A stretch of 64,000 bases of DNA from Pseudomonadales bacterium (GCA_002701845.1 NZXG01000010.1:1-64000); one strand, 5' to 3'. Positions 20,048 to 28,954 are shown, counted from the first letter of the stretch. Made by a program: numbers and translations. The notes: generated by a model from the sequence alone, not told the origin.

Positions 20048-21211
20048 TCAACTGCTTTGCGGAGTGGGTCGGGCCGCCACCACCACCAGGATATCCAGGG
20101 GTTCATTCTCCCGGTTGACCCGGATCGTCACCTTGGCTCCGGGTTGCATATTGGAAATCATTTCCATGGCCGCCCGGGGATCGGTAATGGCGCTGCCGTT
20201 CATATGGGTGATGATATCGCCGGGGCGAATCCCCGCCTGGTGGGCAGGGCCGTTGCGAGCCACCCCCACCACCAGCAAACCCTGAATATTGGGCAGGTTC
20301 AAGGCCTTGGCCAGCACCGGGTTCAACACCTGGGGCTCGATTCCCACCCAGCCCCGGATCACCTGGCCGAATTGCACCAGCTGTTTCACCACCTGGGTGG
20401 CGGTGGTGATGGGAATGGCGAAGCCGATGCCGTGGGAACCGCCGGAACTGGAGTAAATGGCGGTATTGATGCCAATCAGATCGCCATAGGCATTGATCAG
20501 GGCGCCGCCGGAGTTGCCCGGATTAATGGCGGCATCGGTCTGGATAAAATCCACGAAAGAGCTGAGATCCGACTGATGCCGACCCAGGGCACTGACGATG
20601 CCTTTGGTGACCGTTTGCCCGACACCGAAAGGGTTGCCAATGGCCAGGACCACATCCCCCACCCGCAGGTTCTCAGTGTGGGCCATGGTCACCGACGGCA
20701 GATCCGGCATATCAATATACAGCAGGGCCAGGTCGGTCTCCGGGTCGGTGCCCACCACCAGGGCCTCGCTTTCCCGACCGTCCGCCAGCCCCACCTTAAT
20801 CTGGTCCGCCTGGTCGATAACATGGTTGTTGGTGAGGATGTAGCCCGAGGTGCTGATGATCACCCCGGAGCCCAGGCTCTGCAGCATGCGCTGGCGCCGG
20901 GGGGCCCGGTTAAGGCCAAAAAAGCGCTGCACGTTGGGGTCCTGAAACAGGGGCAGGGGCCGCTCGGTCACCAGTTTGCTGGTGGCAATGTTCACCACCG
21001 CCGGCTGGGCCCGGGCCACGGCATCGGCGTAGGAGACCGGCTCACTGACCGCCACGGTGCTCTGTTGGGCGGGTTCGGTAAACTGCTTTTCCACCAGCAC
21101 CACCTCGTGGCGAATGGGCTGGGAGGTGCGCTCCACAATCAGAATGTACCCGGCGGCGAAAATCAGGCCATAAAGCACCGGGCCAATCAGGGGGCGGATA
21201 ACGGATTTCAT
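20048..21211 (-). CDS. degS: DegS/AlgW-type periplasmic serine protease
   Basis: A membrane-tethered HtrA protease that in relatives cleaves anti-sigma factor RseA/MucA to start the envelope stress response. The 387-residue protein has an N-terminal membrane anchor (about 8-27), a trypsin-like domain with catalytic triad His130, Asp160 and Ser234 (TNNHV, ETDLALL, NPGNSGGAL), and a single C-terminal PDZ domain (about 275-375). One PDZ plus the anchor points to DegS/AlgW rather than DegP. The start at 21211 was chosen because MKSVIRPLIGP begins the anchor. Location behind hisC matches algW in Pseudomonas, as I recall it. Confidence 0.94.
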   Translation of the reverse strand: MKSVIRPLIGPVLYGLIFAAGYILIVERTSQPIRHEVVLVEKQFTEPAQQSTVAVSEPVSYADAVARAQPAVVNIATSKLVTERPLPLFQDPNVQRFFGLNRAPRRQRMLQSLGSGVIISTSGYILTNNHVIDQADQIKVGLADGRESEALVVGTDPETDLALLYIDMPDLPSVTMAHTENLRVGDVVLAIGNPFGVGQTVTKGIVSALGRHQSDLSSFVDFIQTDAAINPGNSGGALINAYGDLIGINTAIYSSSGGSHGIGFAIPITTATQVVKQLVQFGQVIRGWVGIEPQVLNPVLAKALNLPNIQGLLVVGVARNGPAHQAGIRPGDIITHMNGSAITDPRAAMEMISNMQPGAKVTIRVNRENEPLDILVVVAARPTPQSS

Positions 21212-21317
21212 AGGATAACTGGATATTCCCTGACAATATTTGAAATAATCACGCACAAACGAGGCAAGTTATCACGGAACCGCAGGTTCCACCACCCCGC
21301 CAGTCAGGGAGCCAGAT

Positions 21318-22076
21318 ATGATCGAACGCGACTCTTTGCTGCAGTATCTCAACGGGTTGCTGGAGCCGGAATACTTTAAGGATTACGCCCCCAACGGCCT
21401 GCAGGTGCAGGGGCGGGAGCGGATTCAAAGCCTGGTGACCGGGGTCACCGCCTGCCAGGCTCTGATTGAACGGGCAGCCGACCTGCAGGCAGACGCCATC
21501 CTGGTGCATCACGGCTATTTCTGGCGCGGCGAGGATCCCAGTGTGGTGGGGATGAAGTACCAGCGAATACGCCGCCTGATGCAGCACGATATCAACCTGT
21601 TCGCCTATCATCTGCCCCTGGATGCCCATCCGGAACTGGGCAATAACGCGCAACTGGCGGCCCGCCTGGGGCTGGTAACCGAGTCCGGTCTGGATCCGCT
21701 GGAGCGGCGTCCGGTGGGCAACCTGGGGCGCCTGGAGCAGCCCTGCAGCGCCCCGGAACTGGCCCGGCGCATTGCCGGAGCCCTGGGGCGGGAACCCGTG
21801 CTGGTGAGCGGTGGGGAGCACTCGATCCAGCGGGTGGCCTGGTGCACCGGCGGCGCCCAGGGCTTTATCGAAAAGGCCGTGGCGGCGGGGGCCGATGCCT
21901 ATATCAGCGGCGAGATCTCCGAGCCCACCACCCATGTGGCGCGAGAGTACGGTATTCATTATTTCGCCGCCGGCCACCACGCCACCGAGCGTTACGGTCC
22001 CCAGGCCCTGGGGCAGCATCTGGCGGAAACCTTTCAGCTCCGCCATGAGTTCGTGGATATCCCCAATCCCGCCTGA
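21318..22076 (+). CDS. Nif3-like dinuclear metal centre protein (YbgI family)
   Basis: A 252-residue Nif3/YbgI family protein. Members form hexameric toroids with a two-metal site, and their substrate is not settled. The metal-binding motifs are ILVHHGYFWRGE near residue 62 and the late HHATERYGP near residue 222. KDYAPNGLQVQG at the N terminus is a strong family signature, and AYHLPLDAH is conserved. It is divergent from degS (106 nt between starts), has GGGAG before its ATG, and is followed by sat 80 nt later with a separate promoter. Confidence 0.93.
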   Translation: MIERDSLLQYLNGLLEPEYFKDYAPNGLQVQGRERIQSLVTGVTACQALIERAADLQADAILVHHGYFWRGEDPSVVGMKYQRIRRLMQHDINLFAYHLPLDAHPELGNNAQLAARLGLVTESGLDPLERRPVGNLGRLEQPCSAPELARRIAGALGREPVLVSGGEHSIQRVAWCTGGAQGFIEKAVAAGADAYISGEISEPTTHVAREYGIHYFAAGHHATERYGPQALGQHLAETFQLRHEFVDIPNPA

Positions 22077-22101
22077 ATTTTATTGATGAACCCGGTATAA
22101 T
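22073..22101 (+). promoter_or_regulatory. Predicted sigma-70 promoter of sat
   Basis: A perfect TATAAT (22096-22101) lies 17 nt after a weak -35 (CTGAAT, 22073-22078), about 55 nt before the sat ATG and overlapping the end of the Nif3-family gene. Confidence 0.5.
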
Positions 22102-22156
22102 GCGCGCCATTTCCATCAACCCACCCATCCATTAACCATTTCAGGCGAGTAGTGAT

Positions 22157-23374
22157 ATGTCCAACTTAGTGAAACCCCACGGCAGCGACCGGCTGCAACC
22201 CCTGCTACTGGAAGGGGATGAACTCAAGGCCGCGCTGGCGGCGGCGGAGTCATTGCCGCAGGTACCGCTCAGCTCACGGGAAACCGGCGATCTGATCATG
22301 CTGGGAATTGGTGGTTTCACGCCGCTGCCGGGTTTTATGGGCCAGGCCGACTGGCAGTCTGTGTGTGACAACATGACCCTGGCCAATGGCCTGTTCTGGC
22401 CCATCCCCATTACCAAGTCCGTGGACCAGGCCACCGCCGACGGTATTGAAGCCGGCGCGGAGATTGCCCTGGTGGATGCCGAGAGCGGCCGGCTGATGGG
22501 GGTGATGACTGTCAGTGAGAAGTACAGTATCGACAAGGCCCATGAGTGCGGGAAAGTATTCGGCACCACCGACCTGGAGCATCCCGGGGTGAAAATGGTG
22601 ATGGAACAGGGGGAAGTGAACCTGGCGGGGCCGGTGAAGGTGTTCTCCCAGGGGGACTTTCCGGACAAGTATGCCGGCATCTACATGACGCCGGCCCAGA
22701 CCCGGGCCCTGTTCGAGGAAAAAGGCTGGCATACCGTGGCGGCGTTCCAGACCCGAAACCCCATGCATCGCAGCCATGAGCATCTGGCCAAGATTGCAGT
22801 GGAGCTGTGCGATGGCGTCATGATCCACTCCCTGCTGGGCAAGCTGAAGCCCGGCGATATTCCGGCGGAGGTGCGGCAGAAAGCCATTGGCACTCTGATC
22901 GACAAGTACTTCGTCAAGGACACGGTGGTGCAGTCCGGTTACCCCCTGGACATGCGCTACGCCGGCCCCCGGGAAGCCCTGTTACACGCCCTGTTCCGCC
23001 AGAACTACGGTTGCTCGCACCTGATTGTGGGGCGGGATCATGCCGGGGTGGGGGATTATTACGGCCCCTTCGACGCCCAGCATATTTTCGACGAAATTCC
23101 GGACGATGCCCTGATTACCCAGCCGTTGAAGATCGACTGGACTTTCTGGTGTAACAAGTGCGGCACCATGGCGTCCATGCGCACCTGCCCCCACGAGGCG
23201 GAAGACCGGGTACTGGTGTCCGGCACCAAGCTGCGCAAAGCCCTGTCCGAAGGTGGAGACGTGCCGGATAATTTCAGTCGTCCGGAAGTGCTGGAGATTC
23301 TGCGGGAATACTACGCCGGCCTGAAGGACCACGAAAAAGTGGAGGTGAAGCTGAGCGGACACTCAGCCCGCTAG
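22157..23374 (+). CDS. sat: Sulfate adenylyltransferase, homomeric ATP sulfurylase
   Basis: Makes adenosine 5'-phosphosulfate from ATP and sulfate, or runs in reverse in sulfur oxidisers. The 405-residue protein has an N-terminal PUA-like domain (about 1-165) and the catalytic domain with [11 protein letters not shown] (198-208) and GRDHAGVG (292-299). A cysteine cluster near 332-346 (CNKCG, TCPH) suggests bound zinc, as in dissimilatory-type bacterial Sat. There is no fused APS kinase. This is unrelated to the heterodimeric CysDN sulfurylase usual in assimilating gammaproteobacteria. It stands alone between its own promoter and a strong terminator. Confidence 0.96.
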   Translation: MSNLVKPHGSDRLQPLLLEGDELKAALAAAESLPQVPLSSRETGDLIMLGIGGFTPLPGFMGQADWQSVCDNMTLANGLFWPIPITKSVDQATADGIEAGAEIALVDAESGRLMGVMTVSEKYSIDKAHECGKVFGTTDLEHPGVKMVMEQGEVNLAGPVKVFSQGDFPDKYAGIYMTPAQTRALFEEKGWHTVAAFQTRNPMHRSHEHLAKIAVELCDGVMIHSLLGKLKPGDIPAEVRQKAIGTLIDKYFVKDTVVQSGYPLDMRYAGPREALLHALFRQNYGCSHLIVGRDHAGVGDYYGPFDAQHIFDEIPDDALITQPLKIDWTFWCNKCGTMASMRTCPHEAEDRVLVSGTKLRKALSEGGDVPDNFSRPEVLEILREYYAGLKDHEKVEVKLSGHSAR

Positions 23375-23412
23375 GCTGTCCCCCGTTCAGCGAATCATTG
23401 TAACAATCCCAC

Positions 23413-23451
23413 AAAAAGCCCCCGCCGGGATTCACTGGCGGGGGCTTTTTT
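23413..23451. terminator. Bidirectional terminator between sat and hsp20
   Basis: Perfect 14-bp arms (23413-23426 and 23437-23450, AAAAAGCCCCCGCC type) enclose a 10-nt loop. The A-run on one side and the T-run on the other let it work for both convergent genes. Confidence 0.9.
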
Positions 23452-23472
23452 ATGGCAATATCCGGGTCTCGA

Positions 23473-23877
23473 TCAGCTCACCTGGATTTCAATCTTACGG
23501 GGCTGGGCCTGCTCTTTTTTCTGGATGGAAATCACCAGCAGGCCATGATCAAAGCGGGCATTGATGGCGTTATGGTCCGCATCTTCCGGCAATGAAAACG
23601 CGCGCTGGAATTCACCCACGGCGCGTTCCCGGTGCCGGTACTGAACCTCTTCGGACTCCGGCCGTACTTTCTCACCGCTGATTCTCAGCACATTGTCATC
23701 CAGTTCCACCTTCACCTGCTCGGGCTGGATACCGGGCAGTTCCAGATGCACCTGATAGCCAGTGGGGGATTCCGCGATATCCACCACCGGTTGCCAGCGG
23801 CGTTGATTATAACGGCGCAGATTGTCCTGCTGCAGTTGATCCAGCACTTGCCACGGATTCAAAGTTGCAATGTTCAT
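23473..23877 (-). CDS. Hsp20 / small heat-shock protein
   Basis: A 134-residue alpha-crystallin-domain chaperone that holds unfolding proteins in the cytoplasm. The ACD spans about residues 28-125 (VDIAESPTGYQVHLELPGI, VLRISGEK, GEFQRAFSLPE). The conserved GLL is in FDHGLLVISIQKKE, and a short basic C-terminal tail (PRKIEIQV) contains the IXI motif used in oligomerisation. Its promoter region carries a textbook sigma-32 site at 23931-23960, so heat-shock control is likely. Which IbpA-like paralog it is cannot be told. Confidence 0.95.
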   Translation of the reverse strand: MNIATLNPWQVLDQLQQDNLRRYNQRRWQPVVDIAESPTGYQVHLELPGIQPEQVKVELDDNVLRISGEKVRPESEEVQYRHRERAVGEFQRAFSLPEDADHNAINARFDHGLLVISIQKKEQAQPRKIEIQVS

Positions 23878-23930
23878 TTGTCTTCTCCCGACCTCGTTAC
23901 GGACGATGGTTAATCAACTTGTCGGGTATA

Positions 23931-23960
23931 TAAATGGGGTGTGGGAAAATCGGTTTCAAG
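23931..23960 (-). promoter_or_regulatory. Sigma-32 (heat-shock) promoter of hsp20
   Basis: On the minus strand CTTGAAA (23960-23954) and CCCCATTTA (23939-23931) are 14 nt apart, matching the sigma-32 consensus essentially base for base. It lies about 55 nt before the hsp20 ATG. Confidence 0.85.
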
Positions 23961-24059
23961 CGCTGGACAATGAATTTTTTGGGCGGGGAGATATTGACTT
24001 GAAAGGGCGCTGGCGCGCCCCCATGTTAGTTAGATTATATCCTGGCGTTTACGTCCTGA

Positions 24060-24584
24060 TTACGCTTTATTGGTGTCCTCAACATTGGTTTCGTGCAAGT
24101 TGCTGTCATGCAGATTGCTGTCGTGCAGGCCAAAGTCTTCGGCCAGGGTGCCGCGCTCCTTGTCGCCTTTTTTCGGGGCATAATCCTTGGGGGGCAGATG
24201 CGCCTCCGTATCCCCGAAACTGGCATCGGTCTCCGTTGTTGCCTCCGCCCCTTTGGTCTCCAGGGAGATAAATTTGGTTTTCTTGTCCGGCAGTTTGTGG
24301 CTGCTGTCCAGTTGGAAACTTTTCGGCGGTTCCGCGAAAGAATCAGCGGCGGTCTCCAGGTGTTTCTGCACCGCCAGATAGTTTTCCGTCAGGGTATTCA
24401 CCATCTGGGCTGTTTTATTGAAATGGGTATTCACGTTTTCGCGGTAGGCCGTGAACTCCTCCTGCAATTCCCGTAATTGCTGCTCGATATTGGATTGCGA
24501 GCGGGCCCGGGTCAGAATCAGATAGCAACCTACCGCGCCCAGTGCCAGTCCAATTAAAAAAGCAATAAATGATGCCGTGTACAT
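24060..24584 (-). CDS. zapG: ZapG/YhcB-family (DUF1043) cell envelope protein
   Basis: A bitopic inner-membrane protein of the YhcB family, linked in E. coli to division and envelope synthesis. The 174-residue protein has one N-terminal helix (about residues 5-24, FIAFLIGLALGAVGCYLIL), a coiled-coil-like segment (SNIEQQLRELQEEFTAYRENVNTHF, KTAQMVNTLTENY) and a low-complexity hydrophilic tail. The tail ends with four 5-residue repeats (LHDSN, LHDSN, LHETN, VEDTN), which makes it longer than many homologs. AGGAG precedes the ATG. It is divergent from the hydrolase gene. Confidence 0.88.
   Translation of the reverse strand: MYTASFIAFLIGLALGAVGCYLILTRARSQSNIEQQLRELQEEFTAYRENVNTHFNKTAQMVNTLTENYLAVQKHLETAADSFAEPPKSFQLDSSHKLPDKKTKFISLETKGAEATTETDASFGDTEAHLPPKDYAPKKGDKERGTLAEDFGLHDSNLHDSNLHETNVEDTNKA
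24069..24128 (-). repeat. Four 15-bp tandem units in the 3' end of zapG
   Basis: Four in-frame 15-bp units encode LHDSN, LHDSN, LHETN and VEDTN. The first two units differ at only a few bases, which suggests recent slippage duplication at the end of the reading frame. Confidence 0.75.
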
Positions 24585-24726
24585 GAACTCACTCCTGAGT
24601 TTTCCGTTGGTCTATAGCAGGAATACTACAAGGTTATTCCCGGGGTGGACAGGGTGTACATCAGCTTACAACGGGGAATTCTCCCGGTAAAATGTAAACA
24701 AATTGAAGCCGTATTGGAGTCTGATC

Positions 24727-25395
24727 ATGAATGAATTCCCCGCCGGTGAAACCCGGCTGACTATTGCCGGGCCGGAAGGCGACTTGCAGGCCATTACCAA
24801 TTGCCCGCAAAACCCCGAGCCGGGACCGGGAAATGTCACGATCGTCTGCCATCCGCACTCCCTTATGGGGGGTACCATGAATAACAAGGTGGTCCACACC
24901 CTGGCCCGGGCGCGCCGGGATCTGGGGCATCGGGTGGTGCGCTTTAACTTTCGCGGGGTGGAGCAGAGCCAGGGCCAGTACGACGAAGGTCAGGGGGAAC
25001 AGGAGGATCTGCTGGCGGTGATTGACTGGGTGCGGCAGGTCCGGCCCGATGACAGCATCTGGCTGGCGGGCTTCTCTTTTGGTTCCTATGTGGCGGCCGC
25101 CACCTGTGGCCGGGCCCTGGAGCGGGGCGACCCGGTACTGCATTTGCTGCTGGTGGCGCCGGCGGTGGAGAATTACGACTTTGCGGTGATGACGGCATTT
25201 CCCTGTCCGCTGGCGGTGATTTACGGAGAGGCGGATGAGGTGGTGGATGCCGGGGAAATCGCCCGCTGGGCGGCGGCGGTCACTTCGGAGAAACAGGTGT
25301 TTTCCCTGCCTGAGGCGGGCCATTTCTTTCACGGCAGACTCACGGAGCTGAAGCAGATCGTTCAGGAGCGTCTGATCAGCGTGGACAGCCGGTAA
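24727..25395 (+). CDS. Alpha/beta hydrolase (KANL3/Tex30-like family)
   Basis: A 222-residue cytosolic alpha/beta hydrolase of unknown substrate. The nucleophile elbow is GFSFGS with Ser117. The probable acid is in YGEADEVVD and the His in LPEAGHFFHG. CHPHSLMGGTMNNKVV near residue 41 holds the oxyanion-side strand and RFNFRGV follows, both typical of a conserved bacterial family near zapE. The ATG at 24727 was chosen because TTGGAG lies 7 nt upstream; a TTG at 24703 in the same frame overlaps that site. It precedes zapE by 61 nt. Confidence 0.85.
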   Translation: MNEFPAGETRLTIAGPEGDLQAITNCPQNPEPGPGNVTIVCHPHSLMGGTMNNKVVHTLARARRDLGHRVVRFNFRGVEQSQGQYDEGQGEQEDLLAVIDWVRQVRPDDSIWLAGFSFGSYVAAATCGRALERGDPVLHLLLVAPAVENYDFAVMTAFPCPLAVIYGEADEVVDAGEIARWAAAVTSEKQVFSLPEAGHFFHGRLTELKQIVQERLISVDSR

Positions 25396-25456
25396 TTCCC
25401 TGCGCTAGAGTGAGGCGCCTGTAGACTGTTCGTTGTTGGGAACCCGGTTTGCTGTT

Positions 25457-26557
25457 ATGACACCCCTGGAAAAATACCATCAAGACCTGAAGCGACCGGG
25501 TTTTTCCCACGATCCGGCCCAGGAGATGGCGGTGGAGAAGCTCGATCGCCTGTACCATGATCTGGTGGACCGCTATGAAAACCGGCCCCGGTCCCTGTGG
25601 GCCCGAATTGCCCCCAGTTTCCGGGCCCAGCAGCGTCAGCCCTGCCAGGGGCTGTATTTCTGGGGCGGTGTGGGGCGGGGCAAGACCTATCTGGTGGATA
25701 CGTTTTTCGAGTGTCTGCCCTTTCATGCCAAGCTAAGAATTCATTTTCACCGGTTCATGCAGCGGGTACACCGGGAGTTAAAGGCTCTGCAGGGTGAAAA
25801 GAACCCGCTGGACACAGTGGCGGATACCCTGGCGGAAGAAGCCCGGGTGCTGTGTTTCGACGAATTCTTTGTCACTGATATTACCGACGCCATGATTCTG
25901 GGCGGCCTGATGGAAAAGCTGTTCAGTCGCGGCGTGACTCTGGTGGCCACCTCCAATATTGTGCCGGATCAGCTGTATAAGGATGGCTTGCAGCGGGCCC
26001 GCTTTCTGCCGGCCATCGAGCTCATCAACAAGTACACGGATGTGGTGAACGTGGATAGTGGGGTGGATTATCGGCTGCGGACGCTGGAGCGGGCGGAGAT
26101 TTACCACAGTCCTCTGGATGCCGCAGCCGAAGAGAGCCTGCGGGCCAGCTTCGATTCCCTGGCGCCGGAGCCGGCCCAGGCGGTTAGCCATATCGAAATC
26201 AACGGCCGCAACATCCCGGTGCGCCAGGTGGCGGATGACGTGGTCTGGTGTGATTTTGCCGCCCTCTGCGACGGCCCCCGCAGCCAGAACGACTATATCG
26301 AGCTGGCGCGAATCTATCATGCGGTGCTGGTATCCGGAGTGCCGGTGATGACCGCCACCGAGGATGACAAGGTCCGCCGCTTTATTAACCTGGTGGATGA
26401 ATTTTATGATCGCAACGTCAAACTGATCCTGTCGGCGGCGGCCCCCCTGGAAGACATCTACACCGGCGGGCGGCTGGATTTTGAGTTTCAGCGCACCCGC
26501 AGCCGGCTGCTGGAGATGCAGAGCCGGGACTACCTTTCCCGGCCCCACCGGCCCTGA
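25457..26557 (+). CDS. zapE: Cell division AFG1-family ATPase ZapE
   Basis: An AFG1/LACE1-like AAA-type ATPase. In E. coli ZapE binds the Z-ring under oxygen limitation and destabilises FtsZ polymers. The 366-residue length is typical. The P-loop GGVGRGKT is at 70-77 and Walker B is VLCFDEFFVTD, followed by sensor-like VATSNIVPDQLY. It begins MTPLEKYHQDL, a common ZapE start. The ATG at 25457 was taken over an in-frame upstream start at 25433, whose extra residues do not fit the family. Confidence 0.94.
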   Translation: MTPLEKYHQDLKRPGFSHDPAQEMAVEKLDRLYHDLVDRYENRPRSLWARIAPSFRAQQRQPCQGLYFWGGVGRGKTYLVDTFFECLPFHAKLRIHFHRFMQRVHRELKALQGEKNPLDTVADTLAEEARVLCFDEFFVTDITDAMILGGLMEKLFSRGVTLVATSNIVPDQLYKDGLQRARFLPAIELINKYTDVVNVDSGVDYRLRTLERAEIYHSPLDAAAEESLRASFDSLAPEPAQAVSHIEINGRNIPVRQVADDVVWCDFAALCDGPRSQNDYIELARIYHAVLVSGVPVMTATEDDKVRRFINLVDEFYDRNVKLILSAAAPLEDIYTGGRLDFEFQRTRSRLLEMQSRDYLSRPHRP

Positions 26558-26572
26558 AGACGGGGGTGGCGA

Positions 26573-27607
26573 TTAGGGGGCCGGGTAGGGGTGTTCCACA
26601 TTCACCTGATTCAGATCATCCAGCACCTCTTTGGACAACTCCAGCTCGGCACTCTCCAGATTGGCGCGCAACTGTGCCATGGAGGTGGCGCCAATGATAT
26701 TGGCAGTGACGAACGGCTGCCCGGTGACAAACGCCAGGGCCATTTGCGCCGGATTCAGGCCATGCTTTTCAGCCACCTGCAGATAGCGTTCGGTGGCGGC
26801 CCGGGCCTGGGGATTGGTATAGCGGGAAAACTGCTTGAACAGGGTGAGACGGGCATGGTCCGGCCACTGGTGGTTTTGATATTTGCCGGTGAGCATGCCG
26901 AAAGCCAGGGGGGAATAGGCCAGCAGCCCCACCTGTTCGCGATGGGACACCTCCGCCAGACCCACCTCGTAGGATCGGTTCAGCAGACTGTAAGGGTTCT
27001 GTACCGATACCAGCCGGGGCCGGCCCGACACCTCCGCGTGGTGCAGGAACTTCATGACCCCCCAAGGGGTCTCGTTGGAGACACCGATATGGCGCACCTT
27101 GCCCGCCTGTACCAGGTCATCGAGCACCTCCAGGGTTTCCTCAATGGGGGTGGCGTATTTGTCTTCCCGGCACTGATAGCCCAGGCGGCCGAAAAAATTG
27201 GTGGAGCGGTCCGGCCAGTGCAGCTGGTACAGGTCAATGTAGTCCGTCTGCAGCCGCCGCAGACTGTTGTGGACCGCCTCCTCAATGCATCGCCGGTTAA
27301 AGCGGGACTGACCATCGCGGATATGGGGTACGCCGGGCCCGGTGACCTTGGTGGCCAGCACCACCTGGTTCCGGTTGCCCCGGGCCCGCAGCCAGTGGCC
27401 GATAATGGTTTCGGTGGAGCCCATGGTCTCCGGCTGGGTGGGTACTGAGTACATCTCGGCGGTATCGATGAAATTCACCCCGTAATCCAGGGCCGCATCC
27501 AACTGCTCGAAGGCTTCCTCCCGGGTGTTCTGTTGTCCCCAGGTCATGGTGCCGAGACAGAGTTCACTCACCATCAGGTCGGTATTGCCTAATCGGTTTT
27601 TGTTCAT
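26573..27607 (-). CDS. Aldo/keto reductase (Tas-like)
   Basis: A 344-residue NADPH-dependent aldo/keto reductase of the AKR family closest in pattern to Tas. The catalytic tetrad is visible as Asp and Tyr in FIDTAEMYS, Lys in LATKVTG and His in YQLHWPDR. The C-terminal NADP-binding stretch is IIGATSMAQLRANL. The substrate is unknown. AAGGAG lies 7 nt before the ATG at 27607. It converges on zapE with 15 nt between the stops and no visible terminator. Confidence 0.93.
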   Translation of the reverse strand: MNKNRLGNTDLMVSELCLGTMTWGQQNTREEAFEQLDAALDYGVNFIDTAEMYSVPTQPETMGSTETIIGHWLRARGNRNQVVLATKVTGPGVPHIRDGQSRFNRRCIEEAVHNSLRRLQTDYIDLYQLHWPDRSTNFFGRLGYQCREDKYATPIEETLEVLDDLVQAGKVRHIGVSNETPWGVMKFLHHAEVSGRPRLVSVQNPYSLLNRSYEVGLAEVSHREQVGLLAYSPLAFGMLTGKYQNHQWPDHARLTLFKQFSRYTNPQARAATERYLQVAEKHGLNPAQMALAFVTGQPFVTANIIGATSMAQLRANLESAELELSKEVLDDLNQVNVEHPYPAP

Positions 27608-28002
27608 GGTCCGGCTCCTTCTTTTACAGGTACAGGTTTTACAGGTACAGGTGCTTGTGGTTACCCGTGGTGCCCGGGGTTTTCCGGGGCTCTGATACTA
27701 ACCCGCCGGGTGGGGCGGAGAAAAGCGCCCGGCCCCCTGGCGCAACCGGCGTTTTCTGGTATAGTTCAGCTCCCCGTTACTGACGTGGCATGGTGGCCGA
27801 TGCAACGTACCTCACAGGCTCATGGCAGGGTCATGGGCAGCGTTATGGGCTGCACTGCTTAAAATATAATCGGGCTCGTAAAATCAGAGCGTTACGCAAA
27901 CTGTCTCCAATATCACTTGTAATAGGAGGACGGGTTGGGTAGTATTCGCGCTCTTTAAATTGACGGGCAGACCTCGGATTAGAGTGTTCTAGGGCAGATT
28001 CA
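27608..28002 (+). promoter_or_regulatory. Intergenic region upstream of rplM, with leader
   Basis: This 395-nt stretch separates the divergent reductase gene and rplM. It contains a perfect 15-bp tandem repeat near the reductase (27622-27651), a GC-rich segment in which I see no gene, and a promoter-like TATAAT at 27865-27870 with a weak -35 (TTATGG, 27843-27848). From there the rplM leader would be about 125 nt, long enough for an L13 autoregulatory structure, though I could not assign one. Confidence 0.45.
27622..27651. repeat. Perfect 15-bp tandem duplication
   Basis: Two identical copies of TTTTACAGGTACAGG lie back to back, 15 nt upstream of the aldo/keto reductase start. Confidence 0.9.
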
Positions 28003-28431
28003 ATGAAAACGTTTAGTGCAAAACCAGAATCGGTAGAACGTGACTGGTACGTTGTGGATGCAACCGACAAGACATTGGGCCGGCTGGCGACAGAAATCGC
28101 CCGCCGCCTGCGCGGCAAGCACAAGCCGGTATATACCCCCCACGTGGATACGGGTGACTACATTGTGGTTATTAACGCCGATAAAGTGCGGGTGACCGGT
28201 CGCAAGCGCAACGACAAAATGTATTACCGCCATACCGGCTACCCGGGCGGTATCCGCGAGATGAATTTTGAAAAACTGATGGCGCACAAGCCGGAGAAGG
28301 CCATTGAGACCGCGGTGAAAGGTATGATGCCGCGCAATCCCCTGGGTCGCGCCATGCTTGGCAAGTTGAAAGTGTACGCGGGCGGCGAGCATCCCCACGC
28401 GGCACAGCAACCCAAAGAACTGGCATTGTAA
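28003..28431 (+). CDS. rplM: 50S ribosomal protein L13
   Basis: A large-subunit ribosomal protein of 142 residues, the standard bacterial length. It begins MKTFSAKPE, and family segments include [33 protein letters not shown] and [10 protein letters not shown]. It is the first gene of the rplM-rpsI operon, 12 nt before rpsI. In E. coli L13 represses its own operon through the leader. Confidence 0.98.
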   Translation: MKTFSAKPESVERDWYVVDATDKTLGRLATEIARRLRGKHKPVYTPHVDTGDYIVVINADKVRVTGRKRNDKMYYRHTGYPGGIREMNFEKLMAHKPEKAIETAVKGMMPRNPLGRAMLGKLKVYAGGEHPHAAQQPKELAL

Positions 28432-28443
28432 GAGGGCGGAAGC

Positions 28444-28830
28444 ATGGAAACGAATTATGGTACAGGCCGCCGCAAAACCGCCGCAGCCCGTGTGTTTATC
28501 AAACCCGGTTCGGGCAATATTTCAATCAACGGCCGGGCGCTGGCGCAGTATTTTGGTCGTGAAACCGCCCAGATGGTGGTAAAGCAGCCCCTGGAGCTGG
28601 TGGAAGCGGCTGACAAGTTCGACGTTTACGTGACCGTCAGCGGCGGTGGCGGCAGCGGTCAGGCCGGCGCTATCCGGCACGGCATTACCCGGGCCCTGAT
28701 GGAATATGACGAAACCCTGCGCCCGGTATTGCGCAAGGCCGGCTTCGTCACCCGCGATGCCCGCGAAGTGGAACGCAAGAAAGTGGGTCTGCGCAAGGCC
28801 CGTAAGCGTCCGCAGTACTCAAAGCGTTAA
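28444..28830 (+). CDS. rpsI: 30S ribosomal protein S9
   Basis: A small-subunit ribosomal protein of 128 residues. Family features are [18 protein letters not shown] at the start, [16 protein letters not shown] in the middle and the basic C-terminal tail [12 protein letters not shown], whose last Arg reaches the P-site tRNA. The ATG follows GAGGGCGGAAGC. A strong terminator lies 25 nt after the stop. Confidence 0.98.
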   Translation: METNYGTGRRKTAAARVFIKPGSGNISINGRALAQYFGRETAQMVVKQPLELVEAADKFDVYVTVSGGGGSGQAGAIRHGITRALMEYDETLRPVLRKAGFVTRDAREVERKKVGLRKARKRPQYSKR

Positions 28831-28854
28831 TATTGCTCGACTTTTGTGCGGCCG

Positions 28855-28884
28855 AAAACGCCTGGAGCTTGCTCCGGGCGTTTT
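28855..28884 (+). terminator. Terminator of rplM-rpsI
   Basis: Arms 28855-28868 and 28871-28884 pair (AAAACGCC and GGCGTTTT with inner GGAGC/GCTCC, one mismatch) around a 2-nt top, ending in TTTT. Confidence 0.8.
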
Positions 28885-28925
28885 GCGTTGTGCGCTGTAA
28901 GTGGCCGTCTCGCCTAAAGCTTTCC

Positions 28926-28954
28926 TTGTAACTCCAGTGCAATTTCATTAATAT
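28926..28954 (+). promoter_or_regulatory. Predicted sigma-70 promoter of petABC
   Basis: TTGTAA (28926-28931) and TAATAT (28949-28954) are 17 nt apart, about 85 nt before the petA ATG and right after the rpsI terminator. Confidence 0.5.

Noticed and set aside
24001-24025. GC-rich hairpin (GGGCGC...GCGCCC) between hsp20 and zapG
   Set aside because: There is no T-run, and it lies just upstream of the hsp20 promoter; too weak to call a terminator.
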